64,000 bases of DNA from JALCOL01 sp022649665 (GTDB lineage Bacteria; Bacillota; Bacilli; Lactobacillales; Enterococcaceae): the NCBI GenBank assembly GCA_030372335.1, contig JAUDCW010000008.1, one strand, 5' to 3'. The notes under the pieces are model-generated. The model saw only the letters and a program-made list of their open reading frames with translations, was not told the origin of the DNA and searched no databases. The position numbers and the translations under genes are program-made. Position 1 is the stretch's first letter. Every line of letters begins with the position of its first letter. This document shows positions 34,216 through 42,352 of this stretch, one piece after another.

Positions 34216-34890
34216 CTACTTGAAGAATCGGCGGCCGACACGGATCATCGTCGCACCAGCTTCGACAGCGAGCGGATAGTCGTTGCTCATGCCCATGCTG
34301 AGCTCGGTACACGGGGCGTAAGAAAGTCCGAGATCATGGACTTTTTCCTGCAGCTTTTTCAGTTCTTGGAATAAATGCAAAATTTCCGGTGCCTCAGCTT
34401 CAAGCGGTGCCATCGTCATCAATCCGACGATTTGGACCTTGTCGAGCTCTTTCATCGATTGGACCAGTTCGACCAGTTCAGCCGGCGAAACCCCGTGCTT
34501 GCTTTCTTCGCCGGACACATTGACTTCGATCAAGCAGCGGATCACATGATCAGCCCGCTTTTGGATCTCGCTTGCCAAACGGAGCGAATCCAGCGCGTGG
34601 AAATAATCGACTTCATTGATGACTTCTTTGACTTTGCGTCTTTGCAGGGTGCCGATCAAATGCCACGTGATCTCCGGAAAGTCTTTAAGGGCTGCCTTTT
34701 TTGCCAGAAATTTATCAACGCGGTTTTCTGCCATATCTTTTTGTCCGGTTTCGGCCAATTCGCGAGTCGTCTTTTCATCGACAGACTTCGTGACCGCGAT
34801 CACCCGGACATCAGCCGGTTTGCGGCCGGATGCTTCCGCCATTTTTGCGACTTCAGCAAATATTTCCTTGCGATTTTCAGCTACATCCAA
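34216..34890 (-). CDS. ylmE: PLP homeostasis protein YlmE (YggS/PROSC family)
   Basis: This 224-residue alanine-racemase-fold PLP-binding protein has the PLP Lys in VIAVTKSVDE near residue 35, LIEVNVSGEESKHG near residue 137 and SMGMSNDYPLAVEAG near the C terminus. Members buffer pyridoxal phosphate and affect amino-acid metabolism. The start is TTG 34890 with AAGGA upstream. It is the first gene after a terminator that divides it from ftsZ. Confidence 0.93.
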   Translation of the reverse strand: MDVAENRKEIFAEVAKMAEASGRKPADVRVIAVTKSVDEKTTRELAETGQKDMAENRVDKFLAKKAALKDFPEITWHLIGTLQRRKVKEVINEVDYFHALDSLRLASEIQKRADHVIRCLIEVNVSGEESKHGVSPAELVELVQSMKELDKVQIVGLMTMAPLEAEAPEILHLFQELKKLQEKVHDLGLSYAPCTELSMGMSNDYPLAVEAGATMIRVGRRFFK

Positions 34891-34922
34891 ATCTGCTCGA
34901 TCCTTTCTTTTATTTTACCAAA

Positions 34923-34961
34923 AAGCACCGCTGGAAGCCTTTGAAAGACCCCAGGGTGCTT
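34923..34961 (-). terminator. Internal terminator between ftsZ and ylmE
   Basis: Minus strand AAGCACCCTGGGG ... CCAGCGGTGCTTTTT: stem of about 11 pairs with small bulges and five T. Likely partial, separating ftsZ from the sepF-divIVA part of the cluster. Confidence 0.7.
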
Positions 34962-34983
34962 CATTTCAGTGAATGTTCATTCC

Positions 34984-36225
34984 TTATTTCCTGCGGCGGC
35001 GGAAAAATGGCGGAGTATCTAAAGAATCATCATCTTTAGCGGGACTCTTATATTCTTTTTTTTCGATCGTGTCGAAATCCGTTTCATTTTTCGGCGGACG
35101 AACATTGTTTTCTTCGCGGCGAAAATCCCAATCGCCGAAAACCGAAGCATCTTTGTCCGTTTCCGCAGCTTCTGTTCTTTCAGGTTCACTCACGGGCTGA
35201 GAAATCGGATGCGTATTTGTCAGCGGCTGGCTTCTCATCGCGGAGCGGCTGCTTTTTTTTTCATTGCGGGTCGGGTCGATCCCCGTTGCAATGACAGTGA
35301 CGCGGATATCTTCCCCAAGCGACTCATCGATCGAAGTACCCAAGATGATATTGACATCGCCGGCTGCAGCTTCGGCAACGATCGAAGACGCATCTTGCGC
35401 TTCAAACAAGGTCATATTCGGCCCGCCAGTGATATTGAGCAATACTTGTTCGGCGCCGTCGATCGACGTTTCGAGCAGCGGAGAAGAAATCGCTTTTTTC
35501 GTAGCTTCGATCACGCGGTCTTCGCCGCTCGCCTGACCAATTCCCATCAAGGCGGTTCCTTGATCTTTCATCACGGTCTTCACATCAGCAAAGTCCAAGT
35601 TGACATATCCCGGAGAGGTGATCAAGTCTGAGATCCCTTGGACCCCTTGGCGCAAAACATTATCAGCTTCGCGGAAAGCTTCCATGATCGGCGTCTTTTT
35701 GTCGACGACTTCAAGGAGACGGTTGTTGGAGATAATCAAAAGCGTATCGACATGCTCTTTCAAAGCAGCGATGCCTTCCGCAGCGTAGCGGCCGCGTTTT
35801 GGTCCTTCAAAACTGAAAGGACGCGTTACGACGCCGACCGTCAAAGCACCTAATTCGCTCGCGATCCGAGCAACGACTGGTGCCGCACCAGTTCCGGTGC
35901 CGCCGCCCATTCCGCAAGTGATGAAGATCATGTCCGCGCCTTTCAGCGCTTCTTGGATCTCTTGTTCAGACTCTTCGGCAGCTTTTTCGCCGACATCGGG
36001 CTGCGAACCAGCACCTAATCCGCGGGTATATTTGGGTCCCAATTGGATCGTCGTTTCTGCTTTGGAGTTTTTTAATGCTTGGACGTCAGTGTTGGCTGCA
36101 ATGAATTCGACGCCTTTGACGCCTTCTTCGATCATGCGGTTGATCGCGTTTCCGCCGCCGCCGCCGACCCCGATTACTTTTAGTACAGCGCCGTGGTTTA
36201 CATTATCGTCTAAAGAAAATTCCAT
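34984..36225 (-). CDS. ftsZ: Cell-division GTPase FtsZ
   Basis: This 413-residue tubulin homologue has the G-box GGGTGTGAAPVVA near residue 105 and the T7 loop NLDFADVKTVM near 207. A variable linker starts near residue 320, and the C-terminal peptide (DTPPFFRRRRK) binds FtsA/SepF. It polymerises into the Z-ring. GGAGG ten bases upstream of the ATG overlaps the end of ftsA, so translation is linked. Confidence 0.98.
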   Translation of the reverse strand: MEFSLDDNVNHGAVLKVIGVGGGGGNAINRMIEEGVKGVEFIAANTDVQALKNSKAETTIQLGPKYTRGLGAGSQPDVGEKAAEESEQEIQEALKGADMIFITCGMGGGTGTGAAPVVARIASELGALTVGVVTRPFSFEGPKRGRYAAEGIAALKEHVDTLLIISNNRLLEVVDKKTPIMEAFREADNVLRQGVQGISDLITSPGYVNLDFADVKTVMKDQGTALMGIGQASGEDRVIEATKKAISSPLLETSIDGAEQVLLNITGGPNMTLFEAQDASSIVAEAAAGDVNIILGTSIDESLGEDIRVTVIATGIDPTRNEKKSSRSAMRSQPLTNTHPISQPVSEPERTEAAETDKDASVFGDWDFRREENNVRPPKNETDFDTIEKKEYKSPAKDDDSLDTPPFFRRRRK

Positions 36226-36239
36226 CTTTCATCTTCCTC

Positions 36240-37661
36240 CTACTCAAAAATATTGCTAAAGAAATCTTTGATCTTGCCGCCGACGCTTTTTGTACCGCTG
36301 CGTTTTTGCGCAGGATGGGACGGAGCATGCTCGTGCTCTTCGTCCGTTTCATCCGTGGTAAAATCAAATTCATCGCTGTGTGAAGGTTCTTGTTCTTCAT
36401 GCATTTCGTAGATCGGTTCTTCTTCAACCTCTTCTTCTTGGATCGAAGCCGGCGCATTTACTTTTGGCGAGGTCGGTTGATGGAACGTTTTCGGCCGTTC
36501 GCCGGTGATCGCGCTTTTCGTCAATTCATATACTTCATCTAAAGAGACCGCATATTCAGCGATCGCCAAAACATTGGCAAATGCCGGATCGCGCAGTCCC
36601 ATGTGGTTCGGCACATAAAGCTTCACCGGTACTTCAAAAATATCCTGCGCCAATTCGACGACACCCGGCAAGCGGGCTGCACCGCCGGAAAGCACGACGC
36701 CGCCCGGAAGTTTCAAGGCTTCGATCGCGTCCAGCTTGTCTTTCGCTTTTTGGAAGATCTGTTCGATACGAGCCTCAATGATCTCTGACAAATAGCGTTC
36801 ATCGATCTTCACCGGTTCGGCTTGACCGATCACATCGACCGGGATCTCTTCTTCCGTCGAGGTCCGTTCCGGAAAAGCATCGCCATAATTGATCTTGAGT
36901 GCTTCCGCATTTTTCATCGATGTATTCAAGACGATCGAGATATCTTTTGTAACGAAATCGCCGCCTTCTTGATTGACATCTGTATATTTCAGCTGGTTGT
37001 CATGCATCACAGCTGTCGTCGTTTGACCGCCGCCCATGTCGATCACCGTCGTGCCAAAATCGCGTTCGCCTTCAGAAAGGATCGAATGCGTCAGTGCCAG
37101 CGGAGTGATGATGATCTCGTCGACTTGGAGACCGGCATTTTCAACACACTTGCGCGTATTGTGGATCACCGTTTTCGGGCCCGTAAAAATCGTGCCGTAC
37201 ATTTCCAGCCGAACCCCCAGCATGCCGCGCGGATCCTTGATTCCTTCAAATCCGTCAACTGTGAATGATTCGGGGAGCATTGCGATGATTTCGCGTTCTG
37301 GAGGGATCGAACGCACCAATGCTGCCGCTGCGACATTCAGCACATCTTCATCATTGATCTCTTTGGTTTGATTGCTGACTGCGATCATTCCTTGACAATC
37401 TTCACTCTGCAGCAAATTGGCAGGAATCCCGACATTGACTCGCCGGATCTTGATCCCTGCTTTTTCTTCTGCTTGTGTGACAGCTGCTTTGATTGCATTA
37501 ACCGTTTTATCGATATCAACGATGATCCCGCGGCTGACCCCTTCGGAGCGGGCGTTCCCAACGCCGATAATATTCATTTGGTTTTCGACAAACTCTGCGA
37601 CGATCACTTTGATGGAAGATGTCCCTATATCCAAACCGACATACATCCCTGTTTTCACCAT
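36240..37661 (-). CDS. ftsA: Cell-division protein FtsA
   Basis: This 473-residue actin-like protein has phosphate-1 GLDIGTSSIKV near residue 8, the SHS2-type 1C domain, phosphate-2 VIDMGGGQTT and adenosine motif VLSGGAARLPGV. It tethers FtsZ to the membrane by a C-terminal amphipathic helix (GGKIKDFFSNIFE). Between the core and the helix is a tail of about 70 residues rich in Glu, Asp and His, longer than in E. coli. ATG 37661 follows GGAGG by about twelve bases; an in-frame GTG follows it directly. Confidence 0.96.
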   Translation of the reverse strand: MVKTGMYVGLDIGTSSIKVIVAEFVENQMNIIGVGNARSEGVSRGIIVDIDKTVNAIKAAVTQAEEKAGIKIRRVNVGIPANLLQSEDCQGMIAVSNQTKEINDEDVLNVAAAALVRSIPPEREIIAMLPESFTVDGFEGIKDPRGMLGVRLEMYGTIFTGPKTVIHNTRKCVENAGLQVDEIIITPLALTHSILSEGERDFGTTVIDMGGGQTTTAVMHDNQLKYTDVNQEGGDFVTKDISIVLNTSMKNAEALKINYGDAFPERTSTEEEIPVDVIGQAEPVKIDERYLSEIIEARIEQIFQKAKDKLDAIEALKLPGGVVLSGGAARLPGVVELAQDIFEVPVKLYVPNHMGLRDPAFANVLAIAEYAVSLDEVYELTKSAITGERPKTFHQPTSPKVNAPASIQEEEVEEEPIYEMHEEQEPSHSDEFDFTTDETDEEHEHAPSHPAQKRSGTKSVGGKIKDFFSNIFE

Positions 37662-37743
37662 GAAAGTTACTCCCTCCTCAACATCTATCATTAAAGAATC
37701 TCAATTTGCATATAAAAATTAAAAATAATTCCTACTTCATTTC

Positions 37744-37752
37744 ATGATAACA
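37744..37752 (-). promoter_or_regulatory. Putative internal promoter before ftsA
   Basis: TGT-TATCAT extended -10 on the minus strand in the unusual 138-base AT-rich gap between divIB and ftsA, the longest gap between protein genes inside the dcw cluster. Confidence 0.45.
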
Positions 37753-37799
37753 TAATTCACATTCATAGAAAATCAGTTGCCCATGAAAATACGCATTTT

Positions 37800-38837
37800 T
37801 TAACGATTCTCTTCTTCTTTTTGCGGATTTTCACTGCTGGAGGTGCTGCTGGGTGTACTTTCTTCTTCTGAACGCATCGTATAGGGGTAGGAATAGATGC
37901 CGGCTTCCATATCAACGATCCCTTTTTCTTTCATCTGTCCGGCAACTTGCGCATAATAATTCATTTTTTTGCCGAAACCATTCAAAAGCGCGATCACTTG
38001 ATTGCCGTCATTCATAAACAAAGTGATCACCAAGTCATTGTCCGCGGTCGGCGTGTATTGGATCTCAGAGATCGCTTTGCGGATATCGTCATGGATCAAA
38101 ACATACTGCTCCAAAACGTCTTTGACTTTTTCTTGGTCTTTGAAACCCTCCAAGATCGGATAATCGCCTTCAGTATCCGCTTGCGGCGTCGACAAGACTT
38201 TGCAGTTTTCTAAAATCGGATAATATTTTTTGTTTTTGAGCATCCAGCCGATCTGCTGATATTCTGACACATCGATCACGACATGATTTGGCAAATCAAA
38301 ATCGACTTTTGCTTCTTTAAGACGCGGATAAGCAGCAGTAAGTTTTCGATCGACACGCGTGCTGCGGAGCACAGCTGACAAGATCCCGTCATCGAGCTTG
38401 ATCCCAGAAGCCGCTGTAATCTCTTTGGCCGGGACTTCTTGGTTGCCGCGGACTTGGATACTGTCGACGCGGCTGAACGGCGAAATAAAGTATACACACG
38501 GCAGCATCAAAAGAAAGAAGACAAACAAGAGCGCAGCCAAATGCCGGTAGACCGGCTGACGCATTTTTTTTACAAAGCCTTCTTTCTTTTGCTTCGGCTT
38601 TGGCGGTTTGCGCTTGAAAAAGCGGCGTTGCTCAGCTTCAGCGGGCGCTTCTTTGATCGTTGCCGGAGCTTTGAAAACTGCGGCCGCAGCTTCCCCGCTT
38701 TCAGCCGTACTCTTTTTGCTTGCCGCTTCACGCTGTTTTTCTTTCAAATAAGCGAGATGCTCTTTTTGCCAAGGAGTGAGCACCATTTTTTGATGATCAT
38801 GCGATTTCGTTTGCACCGGCTTCTTTTTCTTTTTCAT
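37800..38837 (-). CDS. divIB: Cell-division protein DivIB (FtsQ)
   Basis: This 345-residue bitopic protein has a long, very basic cytoplasmic region (residues 1-105), one membrane segment near 110-130 (YRHLAALLFVFFLLMLPCVY), then a POTRA domain (SPFSRVDSIQVRGNQEV) and a beta domain, ending in a Ser/Pro/Glu tail. It stabilises the division complex with FtsL and DivIC. ATG 38837 has GGAGG at good spacing; the upstream MARRGAA extension does not. Confidence 0.94.
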   Translation of the reverse strand: MKKKKKPVQTKSHDHQKMVLTPWQKEHLAYLKEKQREAASKKSTAESGEAAAAVFKAPATIKEAPAEAEQRRFFKRKPPKPKQKKEGFVKKMRQPVYRHLAALLFVFFLLMLPCVYFISPFSRVDSIQVRGNQEVPAKEITAASGIKLDDGILSAVLRSTRVDRKLTAAYPRLKEAKVDFDLPNHVVIDVSEYQQIGWMLKNKKYYPILENCKVLSTPQADTEGDYPILEGFKDQEKVKDVLEQYVLIHDDIRKAISEIQYTPTADNDLVITLFMNDGNQVIALLNGFGKKMNYYAQVAGQMKEKGIVDMEAGIYSYPYTMRSEEESTPSSTSSSENPQKEEENR

Positions 38838-38871
38838 CGCTGCTCCCCTCCTTGCCATTTTTCTGCTGCTT

Positions 38872-39966
38872 TCAGTGCACTAAACTTTTGACCAGCCGGT
38901 AAAGCCGTTCGGCGGCATCTGGAATGCCTTCTTTTTTTGAGGCAGCTGCCATTTTTTCACGGCGCGCATCGTCCAGCATGATCGCATCAAGCAGCGCCAT
39001 CAGGGTTTTCGCCGTCAATACATCATTTTTGATCATCACTGCCGCCCCGGCATCGACTAAAGCCTGCGCATTTTTTGTCTGATGGTCATTCGTCACATAC
39101 GGGCTCGGGATAAGGATCGCCGGCAAGCCCAGCGCGGTAAATTCAGCGATCGAAGTTGCGCCGGCGCGTGCGACCAGAAGATCAGCATTGACCATTACTT
39201 CGGTCATTCGATCAATATACGGCACGATCTTGATATGCGGCGGGATTTTTTGTCCTGCAAGTTTTTTCTCGATTTCTTCGTAATATCGTTCGCCGCTGGC
39301 ATAAAGAACTTGATAGGTTCGGGCGAACAGCTGCGGCAAGGCGGCAAGCACCGCTTCATTGATCTTCAATGCGCCTTGCGATCCGCCGAAAATCAAAACA
39401 GTTTTTTTCGCCGGATCCAAATCGAAGCGCACGGCCAAAGCATCACTGCGCTTGGCAGCCGCGACTTCGCTGGCGCGCGGATTGCCGGTCAAGACGACTT
39501 TCTCTTTGGGGAAAGCTGCCGCGACACTTGGGAAACAGATCGCGATCTTATCAGCAAAATGCGCTAAAAAGCGGTTCGTGATCCCGGCAACGCTGTTTTG
39601 TTCATGAACGATCGTTGGGATCTTGAGGCGGCTCGCGGCATAGACAACGGCGCCGGAAACGTAGCCGCCGGTCCCGATCACGATATCTGGTTTGAATTCC
39701 TGCAGCAGTTTTTTGGCCCGCCGCACACTTTTCAAAAACAAATGGATCGTTTTCAAATTATCCAAACTGAGCGACCGCTTGAAGCCTTGGATCTGGATCG
39801 TTTCAAACGGGATCCCGGCTGCCGGAACGATTTTATTTTCCAGTCCGCGATGCGTGCCGATATATAGAAATTCCGCGGACGGTTCTTGTTTTTGGATATA
39901 GCGGATCAGTGCCAATGCCGGATAAATATGGCCGCCCGTTCCGCCGCCCGTTAAGACGACCTTCAT
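38872..39966 (-). CDS. murG: UDP-GlcNAc lipid I transferase MurG
   Basis: This 364-residue GT-B glycosyltransferase makes lipid II at the inner membrane face. G-loop GGTGGHIYPALA at residues 7-18, second G-loop FGGSQGALKIN near 195 and the donor-binding motif ARAGATSIAEF near 265. It overlaps the end of murD by four bases (ATGA). Confidence 0.98.
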   Translation of the reverse strand: MKVVLTGGGTGGHIYPALALIRYIQKQEPSAEFLYIGTHRGLENKIVPAAGIPFETIQIQGFKRSLSLDNLKTIHLFLKSVRRAKKLLQEFKPDIVIGTGGYVSGAVVYAASRLKIPTIVHEQNSVAGITNRFLAHFADKIAICFPSVAAAFPKEKVVLTGNPRASEVAAAKRSDALAVRFDLDPAKKTVLIFGGSQGALKINEAVLAALPQLFARTYQVLYASGERYYEEIEKKLAGQKIPPHIKIVPYIDRMTEVMVNADLLVARAGATSIAEFTALGLPAILIPSPYVTNDHQTKNAQALVDAGAAVMIKNDVLTAKTLMALLDAIMLDDARREKMAAASKKEGIPDAAERLYRLVKSLVH

Positions 39967-41339
39967 TCCTTTTCAACCCTCTCTCGGAGTGTTTTGACCG
40001 CTTGCATAAATTTATCGCCGCGGACTTCGAAATTCGGATATTGATCCCAGCTGGCGTTCGCCGGTGAAAGCAGGATCACATCACCCTCAGCGGAAAGATC
40101 ATATGCGAGCGGTACCGCAGTTTCGCAATTTTCCGTTTCAACGATCGTCGCGATCCCGGCTTTTTTCGCGGCGTCGATCAATTTCGGTTTGGTCTCGCCG
40201 AACACGATCATTGCTTTCAGACCTTTGATATCCGGGATCATTTCATCAAAACTGTTCCCGCGGTCAAGACCGCCGGCTAAAAGAATCGTTTTCGCGTTGT
40301 CGAATCCGCTGAGCGCCATATGTGTCGCTAAAATATTCGTTGCTTTTGAATCATTGTAAAAGCGCCGACCGTTGATCGTCCCAACAAATTGCGTGCGGTG
40401 CGGTACACCGTGGAAGTTTCTCAGCGCTTCGGCGATCGCAGTATTATCCGCGCCCTTCAGCTTGCCGACAGCGATCGCTGCCAGTGCATTTTCGATATTG
40501 TGATTGCCCGGCACTCCCAGCTCGGAGGCTTTCATGATCTCTTCGTCAAAATACCATAAAGAACCGTTCGCCAAATAGGCGCCGGCGACTTTTTCATGGC
40601 TGGAGAAATAGATGACTTGCGCCTTGGTCGTTGCCGCAAGGTCGCGCCATTCTTTTTTACCGTGGTTGATGACCAAATAATCCTGGCTGTCCATATTCGC
40701 TTGGATCTTCCATTTTGCCGCAACATAATTGGCGCGCGAACCGTGATAATCCAGGTGTGCAGAATAAATATTCGTGATCACGGCGATATGCGGATGAAGA
40801 TGGACGGTTCCCATCAGCTGAAAGCTGGACAGCTCGACGACTAAATCGTCTTGCGGTGTTGTTTTCTGCGCGACGGTACTTGCCGGATAGCCGATATTGC
40901 CGGCTAAATAAGCGTGCCCGCTTTTGCGGTCTTGATTCAAAACTTCGGCGATCATCGTGGTCGTCGTCGTTTTGCCGTTCGTTCCGGTGACCCCGATCAT
41001 CGGCGCTTCGCTGATCTCATAAGCCAGCTCGACTTCGGTAATGATCGGGATCTTTTTTTCGACCGCTTTTGCGATCAGCGGATTCGTATACGGGATCCCG
41101 GGATTTTTGACGATCAGCTCAAACCCTTCATCCAAAAGTTCGATCGGGTGGCTGCCCGTGATCACTTTGATCCCAAGCGCCAAAAGTTCCTGCGCTTCGT
41201 GGTTGTCTTCGAATTTTTTTCCATCGTTGACAGTCACCAATGCGCCCAGCTGATGCAAAAGTTTGGCAGCACTGACGCCGCTTTTGGCCAATCCGACGAC
41301 TAAGATCTTTTTGTTTTCATATTTGCTGATTTTTTTCAT
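39963..41339 (-). CDS. murD: UDP-MurNAc-L-Ala:D-Glu ligase MurD
   Basis: This 458-residue Mur ligase has ATP loop GVTGTNGKTTTTTM near residue 113, a central domain with VVELSSFQL, and a C-terminal binding domain containing KATNILATHMAL and LLAGGLDRGN. It adds D-glutamate to the peptidoglycan precursor in the cytoplasm. ATG 41339 is eight bases after AAGGA; an ATG three codons upstream lacks spacing. Starts just behind the mraY stop. Confidence 0.97.
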   Translation of the reverse strand: MKKISKYENKKILVVGLAKSGVSAAKLLHQLGALVTVNDGKKFEDNHEAQELLALGIKVITGSHPIELLDEGFELIVKNPGIPYTNPLIAKAVEKKIPIITEVELAYEISEAPMIGVTGTNGKTTTTTMIAEVLNQDRKSGHAYLAGNIGYPASTVAQKTTPQDDLVVELSSFQLMGTVHLHPHIAVITNIYSAHLDYHGSRANYVAAKWKIQANMDSQDYLVINHGKKEWRDLAATTKAQVIYFSSHEKVAGAYLANGSLWYFDEEIMKASELGVPGNHNIENALAAIAVGKLKGADNTAIAEALRNFHGVPHRTQFVGTINGRRFYNDSKATNILATHMALSGFDNAKTILLAGGLDRGNSFDEMIPDIKGLKAMIVFGETKPKLIDAAKKAGIATIVETENCETAVPLAYDLSAEGDVILLSPANASWDQYPNFEVRGDKFMQAVKTLRERVEKE

Positions 41340-41350
41340 TTTTCCCATCC

Positions 41351-42313
41351 TTAGTTTGCCAAGAGAACGGCAAGAGTACTGAATATCAAAGCGATCCCCC
41401 AGAAAGTCCAGTCGATCCGCCACTCGCTCCAGCCGCTCAGCTCAAAGTGATGATGGATCGGCGACATTTTGAAGAGTCGTTTGCCGGTCAGCTGAAAGCT
41501 CGCGACTTGGAGCATCACGCTGGCGGTCTCGATCACATAAATGATCCCGATCAAAAGCAGGGTCCACTCTTGATGGAGAATGATCGAGATCGCGGCTAAA
41601 AGTCCGCCGATCGCAAGCGAGCCGACGTCGCCCATAAATATTTTAGCGGGTTTCAGATTATATGGCAAAAAACCAAGCAGTCCGCCGATCATCGCCAAAC
41701 AGATCACCACGACGACCCAAGCAGCTTGCTGCCACGCGATGATCGCATAAGCGGCAAAAGAGATCGTCCCCAAGCCGCCGACCAGCCCATCGATCCCGTC
41801 TGCCAGATTGACTGCGTTGGAGAAGCCGACGAGCCAGATCAGCACGAAAGCACCGTAAAAGATCCCGAGCGAGATCTCGGTGAAACCGAGGTTCAGTGTG
41901 TTCGGCAAACCTTCTGAACGATAGACGAGATAAAAACAGATCCCGCCGATAATTTGACCGACCAGTTTTTGAAGCGACGTCAATCCCTCATTGCGCTTTT
42001 TAAAGATCTTGATGAAATCATCCAAAAAACCGAGGATCCCGTACAGCACTAAAATAAACAGCAGGATCAAAAGCTGCGGATTCAAGACATCGATCCATTT
42101 GCCGGCCCAAAGTGCGGTCAGTGCTGCACCGATCAAAAAGACCAGCCCGCCCATCGTCGGTGTTCCTTGTTTTTTGTTATGCCAAGTCGGTCCATCTTCG
42201 CGGATCGATTGGCCTTGTTTCTTCATGCGGAAGTAGCCGATAAAAAACGGCATGATCGCGACCGTGATCGCGAATCCGCTGGCGATTGGTAAGAAAATTT
42301 GCGTCCAGTTCAT
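41351..42313 (-). CDS. mraY: Phospho-MurNAc-pentapeptide translocase MraY
   Basis: This 320-residue, ten-helix membrane enzyme makes lipid I. Signature residues are in FLDDFIKIFKKRNEGL, NAVNLADGIDGLVGG and the HHHFE loop (SPIHHHFELSGW). The DD and HHH motifs are intact. Between pbp2X and murD. Confidence 0.97.
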   Translation of the reverse strand: MNWTQIFLPIASGFAITVAIMPFFIGYFRMKKQGQSIREDGPTWHNKKQGTPTMGGLVFLIGAALTALWAGKWIDVLNPQLLILLFILVLYGILGFLDDFIKIFKKRNEGLTSLQKLVGQIIGGICFYLVYRSEGLPNTLNLGFTEISLGIFYGAFVLIWLVGFSNAVNLADGIDGLVGGLGTISFAAYAIIAWQQAAWVVVVICLAMIGGLLGFLPYNLKPAKIFMGDVGSLAIGGLLAAISIILHQEWTLLLIGIIYVIETASVMLQVASFQLTGKRLFKMSPIHHHFELSGWSEWRIDWTFWGIALIFSTLAVLLAN

Positions 42314-42352
42314 TATCTCGCTCCTAAATCATTTGCATATTTTTTCGGGCAG

